A stretch of DNA of 64,000 nucleotides from Falsiroseomonas algicola (GCF_011040385.1 NZ_JAAIKB010000013.1:62001-126000); one strand, 5' to 3'. Counted from the stretch's first letter, positions 52,315 through 61,408 are shown. Notes: generated by a model not told the origin, from the sequence alone. Translations and numbers: made by a program.

Positions 52315-53595
52315 TCAGTTCAGCGCCTGGTAGGCCAGCGCCCGCAGCTGGAACCGGAAGGGCAGGCGGGCCGTGGGGCTCTGCATCATCAGCACCACGA
52401 ACATCTCCTCCTTCGGATCGACCCAGAAATAGGTGCCATGGGCCCCGCCCCAATAGGCATCGCCGGGGCTGCCCGGCAGCGGGTTGTGGCCGACCGTGTT
52501 GCGCACGGCGAAGCCGAGCCCGAAGCCCTGGCCCATCTCCGGCGTCGGCGCCAGCGGGCCGAAGCGGCCCTCGACCACCTCCCGCGTCCGCGTGCCCGGC
52601 GGCAGATGGTCCGCCATCATCAACTCGATCGTCGTGCGGCTGACCAGCCGCGTGCCGTCCAGCTCCCCCTTGTTCAGCAGGAACTGGGAGAAGCGCGCAT
52701 AGTCCTGCGCGGTGGAGACCATGCCGCCCGCACCGGAATACCAGCCCGGCCGCTGCAGCGGGTTGGGCATCGAAGGCCGCTGCCCCGTCGCCGGATCCGC
52801 CTGCGGCTGCGCCAGCCGCTCCGCCGAAGCCTCCGGCGCCACGAAGCCGGTATCCACCATGCCGAGCGGCCCGGTGATCCGGCTGCGCACGAAGGTATCC
52901 AGGTCCTGGCCGCTCACGACCTCCACGAGGCGCCCCAGGATGTCGGTGGACCAGGAATACTCCCAGGTCGTGCCGGGCTGGTGCATCAGCGGCAGCGCGG
53001 CGATGCGCCGGCTCATCTCCTCCATGGAAATGCTGCGGTCCCGCGCGCCGGAAGCGCGATAGGCCGCCAGCACCGGATGGTCGCCGGGCGAGGAATCCGC
53101 GAGCCCCGAGGTATGCCGCAGCAGGTCCTGGATGGTGATGGCGCGGCGCGCCGGCACCAGATTCATCTGCCCGTCGCGCACCTCCGCCACGCGCGGCGTC
53201 TCCCGCCATTCCGGCAGGTAGGTGCCGATGGGATAGGCGATGGAAAGCCGCCCTTCCTCCGCCAGCATCATCACCGCCAGCGACACGATCGGCTTGGTCA
53301 TGGAGGCGATGCGGAAGATGCTGTCGGGGCGCATCGGCGCCTGCGCCTCCCGGTCCCGGAACCCGGCCGTCACCTCCTGCGCGATGCGGCCCTTGCGGCC
53401 GATGACGATGACGGCGCCAGGGATGAAGCCGCGCCGCACCTCCCCTTCCAGCCATTCGCCGAGGCGGGAGAGGCGTTCGCCGGAGAACCCCACCTCCTCC
53501 GCCCGCGTGGCGCGGGGCAGTTCGGCGGCGGTCACGGGCACGGCAAGGCCGGCCATCAGCCCGGCCGTGACGGCCAGGCGAAGCATGGGGCGCAT
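52315..53595 (-). CDS. Exported beta-lactamase-fold serine hydrolase
   Basis: Class C beta-lactamase-like esterase/peptidase, 426 residues. A signal peptide (RLAVTAGLMAGLAVPVTAAE) precedes the catalytic S-x-x-K in FRIASMTKPIVSLAVMM. The Tyr motif is WEYSWSTDILGRLVEVV and the third motif HGTYFWVDPKEEM replaces K-T-G. It resembles EstB-type carboxylesterases more than true beta-lactamases. GGAGG 7 bp upstream fixes the ATG at 53595. It lies 70 bp downstream of the catabolic operon and may be read from it. Confidence 0.9.
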   Translation of the reverse strand: MRPMLRLAVTAGLMAGLAVPVTAAELPRATRAEEVGFSGERLSRLGEWLEGEVRRGFIPGAVIVIGRKGRIAQEVTAGFRDREAQAPMRPDSIFRIASMTKPIVSLAVMMLAEEGRLSIAYPIGTYLPEWRETPRVAEVRDGQMNLVPARRAITIQDLLRHTSGLADSSPGDHPVLAAYRASGARDRSISMEEMSRRIAALPLMHQPGTTWEYSWSTDILGRLVEVVSGQDLDTFVRSRITGPLGMVDTGFVAPEASAERLAQPQADPATGQRPSMPNPLQRPGWYSGAGGMVSTAQDYARFSQFLLNKGELDGTRLVSRTTIELMMADHLPPGTRTREVVEGRFGPLAPTPEMGQGFGLGFAVRNTVGHNPLPGSPGDAYWGGAHGTYFWVDPKEEMFVVLMMQSPTARLPFRFQLRALAYQALN

Positions 53596-53665
53596 GACAT
53601 TTCCTCCAACGGCCCGCCTGTGGCGGCGGGTCCGGGGGAAGCCTCCGCCCGCCGGGCCGGAACGG

Positions 53666-54880
53666 TCAAGCGCGCCGGAAGGCGGGGGCGCGGGGATGCC
53701 GCGGCTGGGCGTAGAGCGTCGCGTCTTCCGTCCCCTCCGGCCAGCCGCCGGCGGGCAGGCCGACATTCCGCACGCTCGGGTGCAGCGCGACGAAGTCCTC
53801 GTCGATGTCGATGCCGAGGCCCGGCGCCTCCGGCACCATCAGGTGGCCGTCGCGCAGTTCCGGCGTGGCGGTGACGCAGCGCGCGCGGCCTTCCCAGTCC
53901 GGGTCCATCTTCTCCAGGATCAGCGCATTGGGGATGGCGGCCAGCACATGCAGCGCCGCGTATTCCGCGACGGGGCCGAGCGAGCCCGCATGCGGCGCCA
54001 CCGTCGCGAAACGGCTCTCGGCATGGATCGCGATCTTGCGCAGCCCCGTGATGCCGCCGCAGCGCCCCGCATCGGGCTGCACCACATCCACCAGCCCCTC
54101 ATGCAGCAGCGGCGCGATGCCCTGGAAGCCGGCATGGCGTTCGCCGGAAGCCAACGGCACGTCGGTGGAGCCGCGCAGCCGCCGGTAGCCCTCCCAATCC
54201 TCCGGCGCCAAAGGCTCCTCGACGAAGAGGGGCGAGAGCGGCGCCAGCGCGTGGCAGATGCCGATCGCGTCCGGCGCCGTCAGCCAGGGCGGGCCATGGG
54301 CATCGATCATGATGTCCACGTCATCGCCAACGGCATCGCGGATGGCGCTCGCCTTCGCCACCGGGTTCTTCACGCCCCCGGTCTTCAACGCCCGGAATCC
54401 CTTGGCGACGGCGGCGCGCGCCTGGTCGGGCGTGCTGGCATGGGCATAGGCGCGGATGCGGTCCCGCAGCCTGCCGCCCAGCAGCTGCCATACCGGCACG
54501 CCCAGCGCCTTCCCCTTGATGTCCCACAGCGCCATGTCGATGGCGCCGATCGCGCCCTGCCCGACCACGCCCGACATCCCATGCCCCATAATCGCGACAT
54601 TCATGCGCTGGGTCATGAGTTCGATGGCGAAGGCATCCTGCCCGATGACGACGGATGACAGGTCGCGCACTGCCGCCTCCACGACACGGGGCCAGCCGCT
54701 GCCCTCCCCGATGCCGGTGATGCCGTCCTCCGTCTCCACCTTCACGAACAGCCAGTTGCGCGTGCCCGTGGTGATGGAGTTGCGCACATCCGCCGCCCAG
54801 CCGGAAACACCGAGCGGCCCCGCCTGCATCAGGAAGGTGCGGATGCCCGTGATGCGCGGACCTTTGGTGGAAGGCGTCAT
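53666..54880 (-). CDS. Mandelate racemase/muconate lactonizing-family enzyme
   Basis: Enolase-superfamily enzyme, 404 residues, likely a sugar-acid dehydratase or cycloisomerase. Metal ligands are visible in VDIMIDAHGPPW (Asp), LFVEEPLAPED (Glu) and LASGERHAGF (Glu). The general-base dyad is Asp in VVQPDAGRCGGIT and His in VAPHAGS. The usual K-x-K of the second strand reads LKTGG, so one catalytic Lys is missing and chemistry probably relies on His. It overlaps the upstream Bug gene by 4 bp. Confidence 0.9.
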   Translation of the reverse strand: MTPSTKGPRITGIRTFLMQAGPLGVSGWAADVRNSITTGTRNWLFVKVETEDGITGIGEGSGWPRVVEAAVRDLSSVVIGQDAFAIELMTQRMNVAIMGHGMSGVVGQGAIGAIDMALWDIKGKALGVPVWQLLGGRLRDRIRAYAHASTPDQARAAVAKGFRALKTGGVKNPVAKASAIRDAVGDDVDIMIDAHGPPWLTAPDAIGICHALAPLSPLFVEEPLAPEDWEGYRRLRGSTDVPLASGERHAGFQGIAPLLHEGLVDVVQPDAGRCGGITGLRKIAIHAESRFATVAPHAGSLGPVAEYAALHVLAAIPNALILEKMDPDWEGRARCVTATPELRDGHLMVPEAPGLGIDIDEDFVALHPSVRNVGLPAGGWPEGTEDATLYAQPRHPRAPAFRRA

Positions 54881-55866
54881 TGTGCGGTGATCCCTGCTGC
54901 GCGGATGACGCGCGTCCAGCGTTCCGTCTCCGCGGCGACGAAGCTGGCGAAATCGGCGGGGCTGGCGCTCGCGCGCGGCTCGATGCCGGCGCGGGCGAGC
55001 CCTTCGGTCAGGGCGGGCGTGCGCATGGCAGCCGTCACCGCCTCGAACCACCGCGCCTTCACGGCGGGCGGCCAGCCCGCGCGCATCATCACCCCGTGCC
55101 AGGAACTGATGAAGACCTCCGGCCCGAAGCCGGCCTCGGTGATGGCGGGCACGGACGGCGCGGCGGGGATGCGCGCTTCCTGCATGACGGCAAGGCCCTT
55201 GATGCGGCCGCCCGTGATGTTGCCGGGGATCGCCGCCTCCGCGACGGTGAAGGAACAGTCGACCTCTCCCTGCAACAACGCCTGCATGGAAGGCGCGCCG
55301 CCGCGGAAGGGAACATGGGTGAAGCGGAAGCCCGCCTGGCGGGAGAAGAGCTCTGCCGCCAGATGCGACGACGTGCCGATGCCGCCGGAGGCGAAGTTCA
55401 GCTCCCCCGGCCGCGCCCGCCCCGCCGCCACCACCTCCTGCACGCTGGCCAGGCCGCCCTTGAGGCTGGCCAGGAAATAGACCGGCACATGGCCGGTCTG
55501 GGTCAGCATCTCGATATCCCGCGCCGGATCGTAGCCCAGCGGCATGAGGGCGGGGTTGGCGGCCAGGTGGATGGCGGCGAAGCCGATGGCGTGGCCATCC
55601 GCCGGCATCCGGGCCAGCGCCTGGGTGGCCAGGTTGCCGGAGGCGCCCGTGCGGTTCTCCACCACCACGTTCTGGCCGAGCAGCGGCGCCAGCTCCCGCG
55701 CCAGAAGCCGCGCCACGTAGTCGATGACGCCGCCGGCGGGAAAGCCCACCAGGAAGGTGATGGCGCGGTCCGGCGACCAGCGCGCGGGCTGGCCCCGGGC
55801 CGGCAAGGGGAGGGCCGGCAGGGCCAGCGCGGCCACGGCCAGCGCGCGGCGCCTGGTGACGATCAT
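54877..55866 (-). CDS. Bug-family (tripartite tricarboxylate) binding protein, first
   Basis: Periplasmic receptor of the TctC/Bug family, 329 residues, with a Tat-like signal (TRRRALAVAALALPALPLPA). Signatures: ITFLVGFPAGGVIDYVARLL, QNVVVENRTGASGNLATQAL, LNFASGGIGTSSHLAAELF and FTHVPFRGGAPSMQALL. No tctA or tctB genes are present, as is common for the expanded Bug families of Acetobacteraceae and Burkholderiales. Translationally coupled to the enolase-superfamily gene. Confidence 0.93.
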   Translation of the reverse strand: MIVTRRRALAVAALALPALPLPARGQPARWSPDRAITFLVGFPAGGVIDYVARLLARELAPLLGQNVVVENRTGASGNLATQALARMPADGHAIGFAAIHLAANPALMPLGYDPARDIEMLTQTGHVPVYFLASLKGGLASVQEVVAAGRARPGELNFASGGIGTSSHLAAELFSRQAGFRFTHVPFRGGAPSMQALLQGEVDCSFTVAEAAIPGNITGGRIKGLAVMQEARIPAAPSVPAITEAGFGPEVFISSWHGVMMRAGWPPAVKARWFEAVTAAMRTPALTEGLARAGIEPRASASPADFASFVAAETERWTRVIRAAGITAQ

Positions 55867-55888
55867 GCCTTCCTCCCTTCGCCAGCCA

Positions 55889-56644
55889 TCAGAAATACCC
55901 GCCCTTGGCGCTGATCTCGGCGACGCTGTCGCCCTGCTCGATCCAGCCGAAGATGTCGCACTCGATGCCGAGGATCTCCTCCGCCCGCCGCAGCACCGGG
56001 ATCGCCAGCGCGCGCGGCACGACGATGACGCCGTCCATGTCGCCGGCGACGATGTCGCCGGGATGGATGAAGACGCCGCCGATGCGCAGCGGCACCTGGA
56101 AGTGGGACAGCATCGCCCGGCCGAGCGCCGCATTCGGATGCCGGAAGCGGCAGAACAGCGGGAAGTCGGCGTCCATGATCTGGCGGATGTCGCGCGCCCC
56201 GCCATCGATGGCGGCACCCCGCACGCCGCGCGCCTTGGCCGCCGCCGTCATCACGCCGCCCCAGGCGGTGCTGTCCTCCGCGCCCGAACAGTCCCAGACC
56301 ACGAAATGGCCGGCGCCCATCGCCTCCAGCATCGCGCTGCGCAGCGTCATCTCCCCGGTCACCAGCGTGTGCGGCTGGCTCTTCACCGTGAAGGCGAAGC
56401 CGGCGGCGCAGCGCGTCTCCGCGCGCAGCGGCTGGATGCGGTGGGGCAGCGCCTGGTCCATCAGCCGGTGCTCCCGCAGCACGTCGCTGATGGCGCCGCT
56501 GTAGAGCGCCTCGTAGCGGCGGAGCACCTCGTCATCCGGCAGGGGCAGCGGCGCGGGAACACGGCCCTCGCGATCCTCCACCAGCCAGTCCAGCTTCATC
56601 GCGCCGACCTCGGCCTTGAGACGCGCGGCGGGATCGCCGCTCAT
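55889..56644 (-). CDS. RraA-family protein (aldolase/decarboxylase-like)
   Basis: A 251-residue member of the RraA / HMG-aldolase superfamily. Family patterns: SGAISDVLREHRLMDQAL, RGAAIDGGARDIRQIMDADF and PGDIVAGDMDGVIVVPRALA, which include the metal/pyruvate-site Arg-Asp. Catabolic members split 4-hydroxy-4-methyl-2-oxoglutarate or decarboxylate oxaloacetate; regulatory members inhibit RNase E. The operon with Bug proteins and a dehydratase-like enzyme favours a catabolic role. Confidence 0.9.
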   Translation of the reverse strand: MSGDPAARLKAEVGAMKLDWLVEDREGRVPAPLPLPDDEVLRRYEALYSGAISDVLREHRLMDQALPHRIQPLRAETRCAAGFAFTVKSQPHTLVTGEMTLRSAMLEAMGAGHFVVWDCSGAEDSTAWGGVMTAAAKARGVRGAAIDGGARDIRQIMDADFPLFCRFRHPNAALGRAMLSHFQVPLRIGGVFIHPGDIVAGDMDGVIVVPRALAIPVLRRAEEILGIECDIFGWIEQGDSVAEISAKGGYF

Positions 56645-57621
56645 TGCACCGTGATCCCGGCTTCGCGGATCAGCGTGGTCCAGCGCGTCAGTTCGGCGCG
56701 GTAGAGCGCGTCGAAGGATGCGGGATCGGGGCTCTCCACCGGCTCGATCGCCAGCGCCTTCAGCCGCGCCTGGAAATCCGGCGACCGGACGGCGGCCTGG
56801 GTCGCGGCGTGCAGCGCGGCGAGGATGGCGGGGGGCGCGCCGGCCTTCACGCAGATGCCCTGCCAGGACCGCATCATCGCCGCCGGCGGCAGCCCGGCCT
56901 CCCCGAAGGACCGCACCTCCGGCAGCCCCTCCGTGCGGTTCTGCTGCATCACGCCCAGCATGCGGATGCGCCCTTCCGCCACGGCCGGCGCCTGGTAGCT
57001 GGCGACCAGGTCGAACATCATCTCCGTGTCACCGGTCATCAGCGCCTGGAAGGCCGGCGCGCCGCCGCGATACTGCACCGCCTCGAACCTGCCCCCGATC
57101 GTGCGGAACAGAAGCTCCGCGCCGAGGTGGGAGGAGGTGCCGACCCCGGCCGTCCCGATCGTGACGCCAGGGCCGCGCGCGCGGGCCACCGCTTCCTCGA
57201 TGCTGGTGATCCCGGATCGGGCGCTGGCCATGACGACGACGGGCAGCGCCGTCAGCTGCCCGACCATCGCCAGGTCCCGCGCGGGATCGTAGCCGAGCTG
57301 CGGGATCAGCCCTGGATTGGTGACGAGCTGCAGGCCCGCCAGCGCCAGGGTCAGCCCATCCGCCGGCGCCTGCACCACCGCCTGGGTCGCGATGTTGCCG
57401 GAGGCGCCGGGCCGGTTCTCCACCACCACATTCTGGCGCAGCGCGCGCCCCATCTCCGCCGCGGCCAGGCGCGCGACGAGGTCCGCCGTGCCGCCGGGCG
57501 CGAAACCCACCACCAGGCGTAGCGGGCGGTCCGGCCAGGATTGCGCGTGCGCGATGCCCGGCAGGCCCAGGCCCACGGCACCCAGGGCCAGCGCGTGCCG
57601 GCGGGTGATCCCCGTCATCAT
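56641..57621 (-). CDS. Bug-family binding protein, second
   Basis: Second TctC/Bug receptor, 326 residues, with a signal peptide (RHALALGAVGLGLPGIAHAQ). Signatures: LRLVVGFAPGGTADLVARLA, QNVVVENRPGASGNIATQAV, VTIGTAGVGTSSHLGAELLF. It shares the overall pattern of the first Bug protein but differs in the ligand loops. It overlaps the GntR gene by 4 bp and the RraA gene by 4 bp. Confidence 0.93.
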   Translation of the reverse strand: MMTGITRRHALALGAVGLGLPGIAHAQSWPDRPLRLVVGFAPGGTADLVARLAAAEMGRALRQNVVVENRPGASGNIATQAVVQAPADGLTLALAGLQLVTNPGLIPQLGYDPARDLAMVGQLTALPVVVMASARSGITSIEEAVARARGPGVTIGTAGVGTSSHLGAELLFRTIGGRFEAVQYRGGAPAFQALMTGDTEMMFDLVASYQAPAVAEGRIRMLGVMQQNRTEGLPEVRSFGEAGLPPAAMMRSWQGICVKAGAPPAILAALHAATQAAVRSPDFQARLKALAIEPVESPDPASFDALYRAELTRWTTLIREAGITVQ

Positions 57622-58277
57622 CGGTTTCCTTCCTCCAGGCGCGCGATCAGGTCGCGCTTGGCCGCCATGGCATGGGCGAAGGCCGCGGCGGCGGCGGCCT
57701 CCGGCTGGCGCGCCGCGATGGCGGCCAGGATGGCGCGGTGCTGCGCGGCGGCTTCCGCCATCCGCGCCTGGCCGAAGCCGAGGCGCAGCCGCACCGCATT
57801 CACGAAGGCGCTGCGCGCCTTGTAGAGCGCCGTCGCCTGCGGATTGTCCGCCGCATCCTCCAGCGCGTCATGGAAGGCCTCGTTGGCGGCCAGCGCCGCC
57901 GCCGCATCGCCGGCCTCGGCCGCCGCGGCATAGGCGGCCTCATGCATCGCCATGGCGTCGAGTTGGGGGGCCGTCGCCCGTTCCGCGGCGCGGCGCGCCA
58001 GCAGGGACTGCAGCGCGCCGCGGAGGTCGTAGAGGTCGGCGAAGAGCTTGGCGTCCAGCACCGGCACCACGGCGCCGCGGTGCTGGCGGATCTCGACCAG
58101 CCCCTCCCCCTCCAGCGCCAGCAGCGCCTCCCGCACCGGGGACATCGAGACGCCGTGCTCCGCGGCCAGCGCGCCGAGGGTGCGGTGCGTGCCCGGCGCC
58201 CAGGCGCCGCCCAGGATGTCGGCGCGCAGGCGGTCCCGCAGGCGGGCATAGGCGGGGGTGGAGAGCGGCTCGGCCAT
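57618..58277 (-). CDS. GntR-family (FCD) transcriptional regulator
   Basis: FadR/FCD-type regulator, 219 residues: winged helix (YARLRDRLRADILGGAWAPG, HGVSMSPVREALLALEGEGL) and a helical FCD ligand domain (DLYDLRGALQSLLARRAAER, ANEAFHDALEDAADNPQA, with His residues in AEAAAQHRAILAAIA). It is the first gene of the operon it probably controls. ATG at 58277; the longer frame to 58328 would place the palindromic promoter DNA inside the gene. Confidence 0.93.
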   Translation of the reverse strand: MAEPLSTPAYARLRDRLRADILGGAWAPGTHRTLGALAAEHGVSMSPVREALLALEGEGLVEIRQHRGAVVPVLDAKLFADLYDLRGALQSLLARRAAERATAPQLDAMAMHEAAYAAAAEAGDAAAALAANEAFHDALEDAADNPQATALYKARSAFVNAVRLRLGFGQARMAEAAAQHRAILAAIAARQPEAAAAAAFAHAMAAKRDLIARLEEGNR

Positions 58278-58287
58278 GGTCGGATTC

Positions 58288-58308
58288 TGTATAATCGATT
58301 TTCGAAAA
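58288..58308. promoter_or_regulatory. AT-rich operator/promoter between GntR gene and aroE
   Basis: TGTATAATCGA followed by the 10-bp palindrome TTTTCGAAAA (58299-58308), in the 98-bp divergent gap. TATAAT on the plus strand could serve aroE; the palindrome is a candidate site for the adjacent FCD regulator. Both are inferences from composition and position. Confidence 0.45.
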
Positions 58309-58375
58309 CGGCAAGCAGAGATCGGCACGGTGGCGCCATTGACCCGGCGCGGGGCGATGCTTCACTGGCGGGATC

Positions 58376-59233
58376 ATGGATACGCTTCCCCGCCCCGCGC
58401 TCTCCGGCAAGGCCCGCAAGGCGGGCGTGCTGGGCTGGCCCGTCGCCCATTCCCGCTCCCCCCGCCTGCATGGCTGGTGGCTGGCGAAACACGGCATCGA
58501 TGGCGCCTACCTGCCCCTGCCCGTGCGGCCGGAGCGGTTCGAGACGGCGGTGCGCGCGCTCGCCGATCTCGGCTTCGCCGGCGCCAACGTGACCCTCCCC
58601 CACAAGGAAGCGGCCTATGCGCTGTGCGACGTGGTGGACCAGGTGGCGAAGCGGGCGGGGTCGGTGAATACGCTGGTCTTCGATGCCGATGGCCGCATCC
58701 ATGGCACCAGCACCGATGGCTACGGTTTTCTGGAGTCCATCCGCGAACAGGCGCCGGGCTGGCACGCGGCCGATGGCCCGGCCGTGATCCTGGGTGCCGG
58801 CGGCGCGGTGCGGGCCGTGGCGGCCGCGCTGCTCGATGCCGGCTGCCCGCGCCTCATCCTCGTCAACCGCACGCCCGCGCGGGCGGAGGCGCTGGCGCGG
58901 GACCTCGGCGGGCCGGTGGAGGTCGCGACCACGGCGCCGCTGGCCGATGCGGCGCTGCTGGTGAATGGCACGTCGCTCGGCATGCAGGGGGAACCGCCGC
59001 TGGAGATCGACCTGGCACCCCTGCCCGCCACAGCCGTGGTGGCCGACATGGTCTATGTGCCGCTGGAGACGCCGCTGCTCGCCGCCGCCCGGGCGCGGGG
59101 GCTGAGGGGCGTGGACGGCCTCGGCATGCTGCTGCACCAGGCGCGGCCGGGCTTCCTGGCCTGGTTCGGCGTGGAGCCGCAGGTGGACCAGGCGCTGCGG
59201 GACTACGTCGCCCATGACATCCCGCGCCGATGA
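58376..59233 (+). CDS. aroE: Shikimate dehydrogenase
   Basis: NADPH-dependent reduction of 3-dehydroshikimate in aromatic amino-acid synthesis, 285 residues. Substrate site: GWPVAHSRSPRLHGWWL and NVTLPHKEAAY (catalytic Lys), with Asp in STDGYGFLESI. Cofactor loop: ILGAGGAVRAVAAALLDAG and NRTPARAEALA. The downstream GLGMLLHQARPGFLAWFG is standard. It overlaps coaE by 4 bp, the normal alphaproteobacterial order. Confidence 0.96.
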   Translation: MDTLPRPALSGKARKAGVLGWPVAHSRSPRLHGWWLAKHGIDGAYLPLPVRPERFETAVRALADLGFAGANVTLPHKEAAYALCDVVDQVAKRAGSVNTLVFDADGRIHGTSTDGYGFLESIREQAPGWHAADGPAVILGAGGAVRAVAAALLDAGCPRLILVNRTPARAEALARDLGGPVEVATTAPLADAALLVNGTSLGMQGEPPLEIDLAPLPATAVVADMVYVPLETPLLAAARARGLRGVDGLGMLLHQARPGFLAWFGVEPQVDQALRDYVAHDIPRR

Positions 59234-59814
59234 AGGTCCTCGGCCTGACGGGCAGCATCGGCATGGGCAAATCCACCGCCGCCCGCGCCTTCCGCCGGCT
59301 GCGCGTGCCGGTCTTCGATGCCGATGCCGCCGTCCACCGCCTGCAAGCGAAAGGCGGCGCCGCGGTGCGCCCCATCGAGGCCGCCTTCCCCGGCACCACC
59401 CGTGACGGGCTGGTGGAGCGGGAGGCGCTGCGCGCCCGCGTCCTCGGCGATCCCGCCGCGCTGCGGGTGCTGGAACGCATCGTCCACCCCCTGGTGCGGA
59501 AGGCGGAACGCGCCTTCCTCGCCGCCTGCCGCCGCCGGGGCGACCGGATCGCGGTGCTGGACGTGCCCCTGCTGTTCGAGACGAAGGGGGAGGGGCGCGT
59601 CGATCAGGTCATCGTCGTCTCCGCACCCGCCGCCACGCAGCGCGCGCGCGTGCTCGCCCGCGGCGGCATGACGCCGGAACGCCTCGCCGCCATCCTCGCC
59701 CGCCAGATGCCGGACGCCGAGAAGCGCCGCCGCGCCGATCACGTGGTGCGCACGGGGCTTTCGAAGCACGCGGCCCAGCGCCAGATCAGGTCCATCGTCC
59801 GCGCCCTGCGCTGA
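59230..59814 (+). CDS. coaE: Dephospho-CoA kinase
   Basis: Final step of CoA synthesis: ATP-dependent 3'-phosphorylation of dephospho-CoA. The 194 residues include the P-loop GLTGSIGMGKST, the substrate region VFDADAAVHRLQAKGG, VLDVPLLFETKGE and the lid region AAILARQMPDAEKRRRADHV. Length and motifs are standard. It overlaps aroE by 4 bp and precedes dnaQ by 20 bp. Confidence 0.96.
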   Translation: MKVLGLTGSIGMGKSTAARAFRRLRVPVFDADAAVHRLQAKGGAAVRPIEAAFPGTTRDGLVEREALRARVLGDPAALRVLERIVHPLVRKAERAFLAACRRRGDRIAVLDVPLLFETKGEGRVDQVIVVSAPAATQRARVLARGGMTPERLAAILARQMPDAEKRRRADHVVRTGLSKHAAQRQIRSIVRALR

Positions 59815-59834
59815 CCCGCCCCCGGAAGACGCCC

Positions 59835-60554
59835 ATGCGCCAGATCGTGCTCGACACCGAGACCACCGGCCTCGACCCCGCCACCGGCGACCGCGTGATT
59901 GAGGTCGCGGCCATCGAGATCTACAACTTCATGCCGACGGGGCAGACCTTCCACGTCCTGATCGACCCGGAGCGCGACATCCCGGAGGAAGCAACGCGCG
60001 TCCACGGCTTCACGGCGGAGATGCTGCGCGGCAAGCCGCTGTTCCGCGACATCGCCCAGCCCATGCTCGACTTCCTCGGCGACAGCGAGATCATCGCCCA
60101 CAACGCCCGCTTCGACTTCGGCTTCCTGGACGCGGAACTCGTCCGCGCCGGGCACAAGAAGCTCGACCGCGCACGGATGGTGGACAGCCTGGAGATCGCC
60201 AAGCGCCGCTATCCCGGCCTGCCCAACAGCCTGGACGCGCTGTGCCGCCGCCTCGGCGTCGACAACTCCATGCGCACCAGCCACAACGCGCTGCTCGACG
60301 TGAAGCTGCTGGCCGAGGTGTATCTCGAGCTGATGGGCGGCAAGCAGCCGGGCTTCGAGCTGGCGGCCGCCCAGGCCAAGCCCGCCCTGCCCGGCATCGT
60401 CATCGAGGCCCCGGTCGCCCGTACCCCGGTGCTGATCCAGCCAAGCGAGGCGGAGATCGCCACCCATGCCGCCTTCGTCACCAAGCGGCTCGCCAAGGGC
60501 GACCCCCTCTGGCTCAAGCCGCCCTTCGCGGAAGCCGCGGCCACAGAGGGCTGA
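59835..60554 (+). CDS. dnaQ: DNA polymerase III epsilon subunit (3'-5' exonuclease)
   Basis: Proofreading exonuclease of the replicase, 239 residues. Exo I: VLDTETTGLDP. Exo II: HNARFDFGFLDAEL. Exo III-epsilon: HNALLDVKLLAEVYLEL. The C-terminal tail (about 190-239) would bind the polymerase alpha subunit; it lacks an obvious clamp-binding QLxLF motif in the linker. Located after coaE as in many alphaproteobacteria. Confidence 0.95.
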   Translation: MRQIVLDTETTGLDPATGDRVIEVAAIEIYNFMPTGQTFHVLIDPERDIPEEATRVHGFTAEMLRGKPLFRDIAQPMLDFLGDSEIIAHNARFDFGFLDAELVRAGHKKLDRARMVDSLEIAKRRYPGLPNSLDALCRRLGVDNSMRTSHNALLDVKLLAEVYLELMGGKQPGFELAAAQAKPALPGIVIEAPVARTPVLIQPSEAEIATHAAFVTKRLAKGDPLWLKPPFAEAAATEG

Positions 60555-60593
60555 CCCTCCCGCATCGCGGGGGCATGGCCTACATTGGCCGGC

Positions 60594-61361
60594 ATGACCC
60601 CGCCCCGCCCCCGCGTCGCGCTCTTCGTCACCTGCCTGGTGGACCTGTACCGGCCTTCCGTCGGCTTCGCCGCGCTGAAGCTGCTGGAGGAAGCGGGCTG
60701 CGAGGTGGTGGTGCCGGACACCCAGACCTGCTGCGGCCAGCCCGCCTACAACAGCGGCGACCGCGCCACCGCCACCGACCTGGCCCGCGCCGTGGTCGAT
60801 GCCTTCTACCCCTATGACTACACCGTCGCGCCGTCCGGCTCCTGCGCCGGGCAGATCGCGCATCACTACCCCGCCCTCTTCGCCGATGACCCGCACTACC
60901 GCGGCAAGGCGGAGGCGCTGGGCGCCAAGACGCATGAGCTGACGAGCTTCCTGTTCGACGTGCTCGGCCTGAAATCGGTCAGCGCCCGCTACGACGGCAT
61001 CGCCACCTATCACGACAGCTGCTCGGGACTGCGCGAACTCGGCGTGAAGGCCCAGCCCCGCGCGCTGCTGGCCAGCGTGGACGGGCTCGCGGTGCGGGAG
61101 ATGGCGGAACCCGAGATCTGCTGCGGCTTCGGCGGCACCTTCTGCGTGAAATACCCCGACATCTCCACGCGCATGGTCGGCGACAAGGCGAAGGACGTGG
61201 CCGCGACCGGCGCCGACACGCTGCTCGCCGGCGACCTCGGCTGCCTGCTGAACATGGCGGGCAAGCTGAAGCGCGACGGCTCCAGCGTGAAGGTCCGGCA
61301 TGTGGCAGAGGTGCTGGCGGGCGTCACCGGCGATGTCGCGCCGATCGGGGAGGCGCGCTAG
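60594..61361 (+). CDS. LutA-like CCG-domain Fe-S protein
   Basis: Cysteine-rich CCG-domain protein of the LutA/LldE/GlcF type, 255 residues, normally part of an L-lactate or glycolate oxidase complex. Two CCG modules: PDTQTCCGQPAYNSGD with PSGSCAGQI, and YHDSCSGLRELG with EICCGFGGTFCVKYPDIS. Partners lutB and lutC are not in the window, so it is an orphan here. ATG at 60594; a TTG three codons earlier is possible. Confidence 0.9.
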   Translation: MTPPRPRVALFVTCLVDLYRPSVGFAALKLLEEAGCEVVVPDTQTCCGQPAYNSGDRATATDLARAVVDAFYPYDYTVAPSGSCAGQIAHHYPALFADDPHYRGKAEALGAKTHELTSFLFDVLGLKSVSARYDGIATYHDSCSGLRELGVKAQPRALLASVDGLAVREMAEPEICCGFGGTFCVKYPDISTRMVGDKAKDVAATGADTLLAGDLGCLLNMAGKLKRDGSSVKVRHVAEVLAGVTGDVAPIGEAR

Positions 61362-61408
61362 CGCCAACCCGTTTGCCGAAGGTGGCGGGACGCGGCAGGC
61401 TCCCCGCC

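Noticed and set aside
52315-53595. Antibiotic-resistance beta-lactamase
   Set aside because: It has the S-x-x-K and Tyr motifs, but the third motif (HGTYFW) and length fit esterase-like serine hydrolases; no evidence for beta-lactam cleavage.
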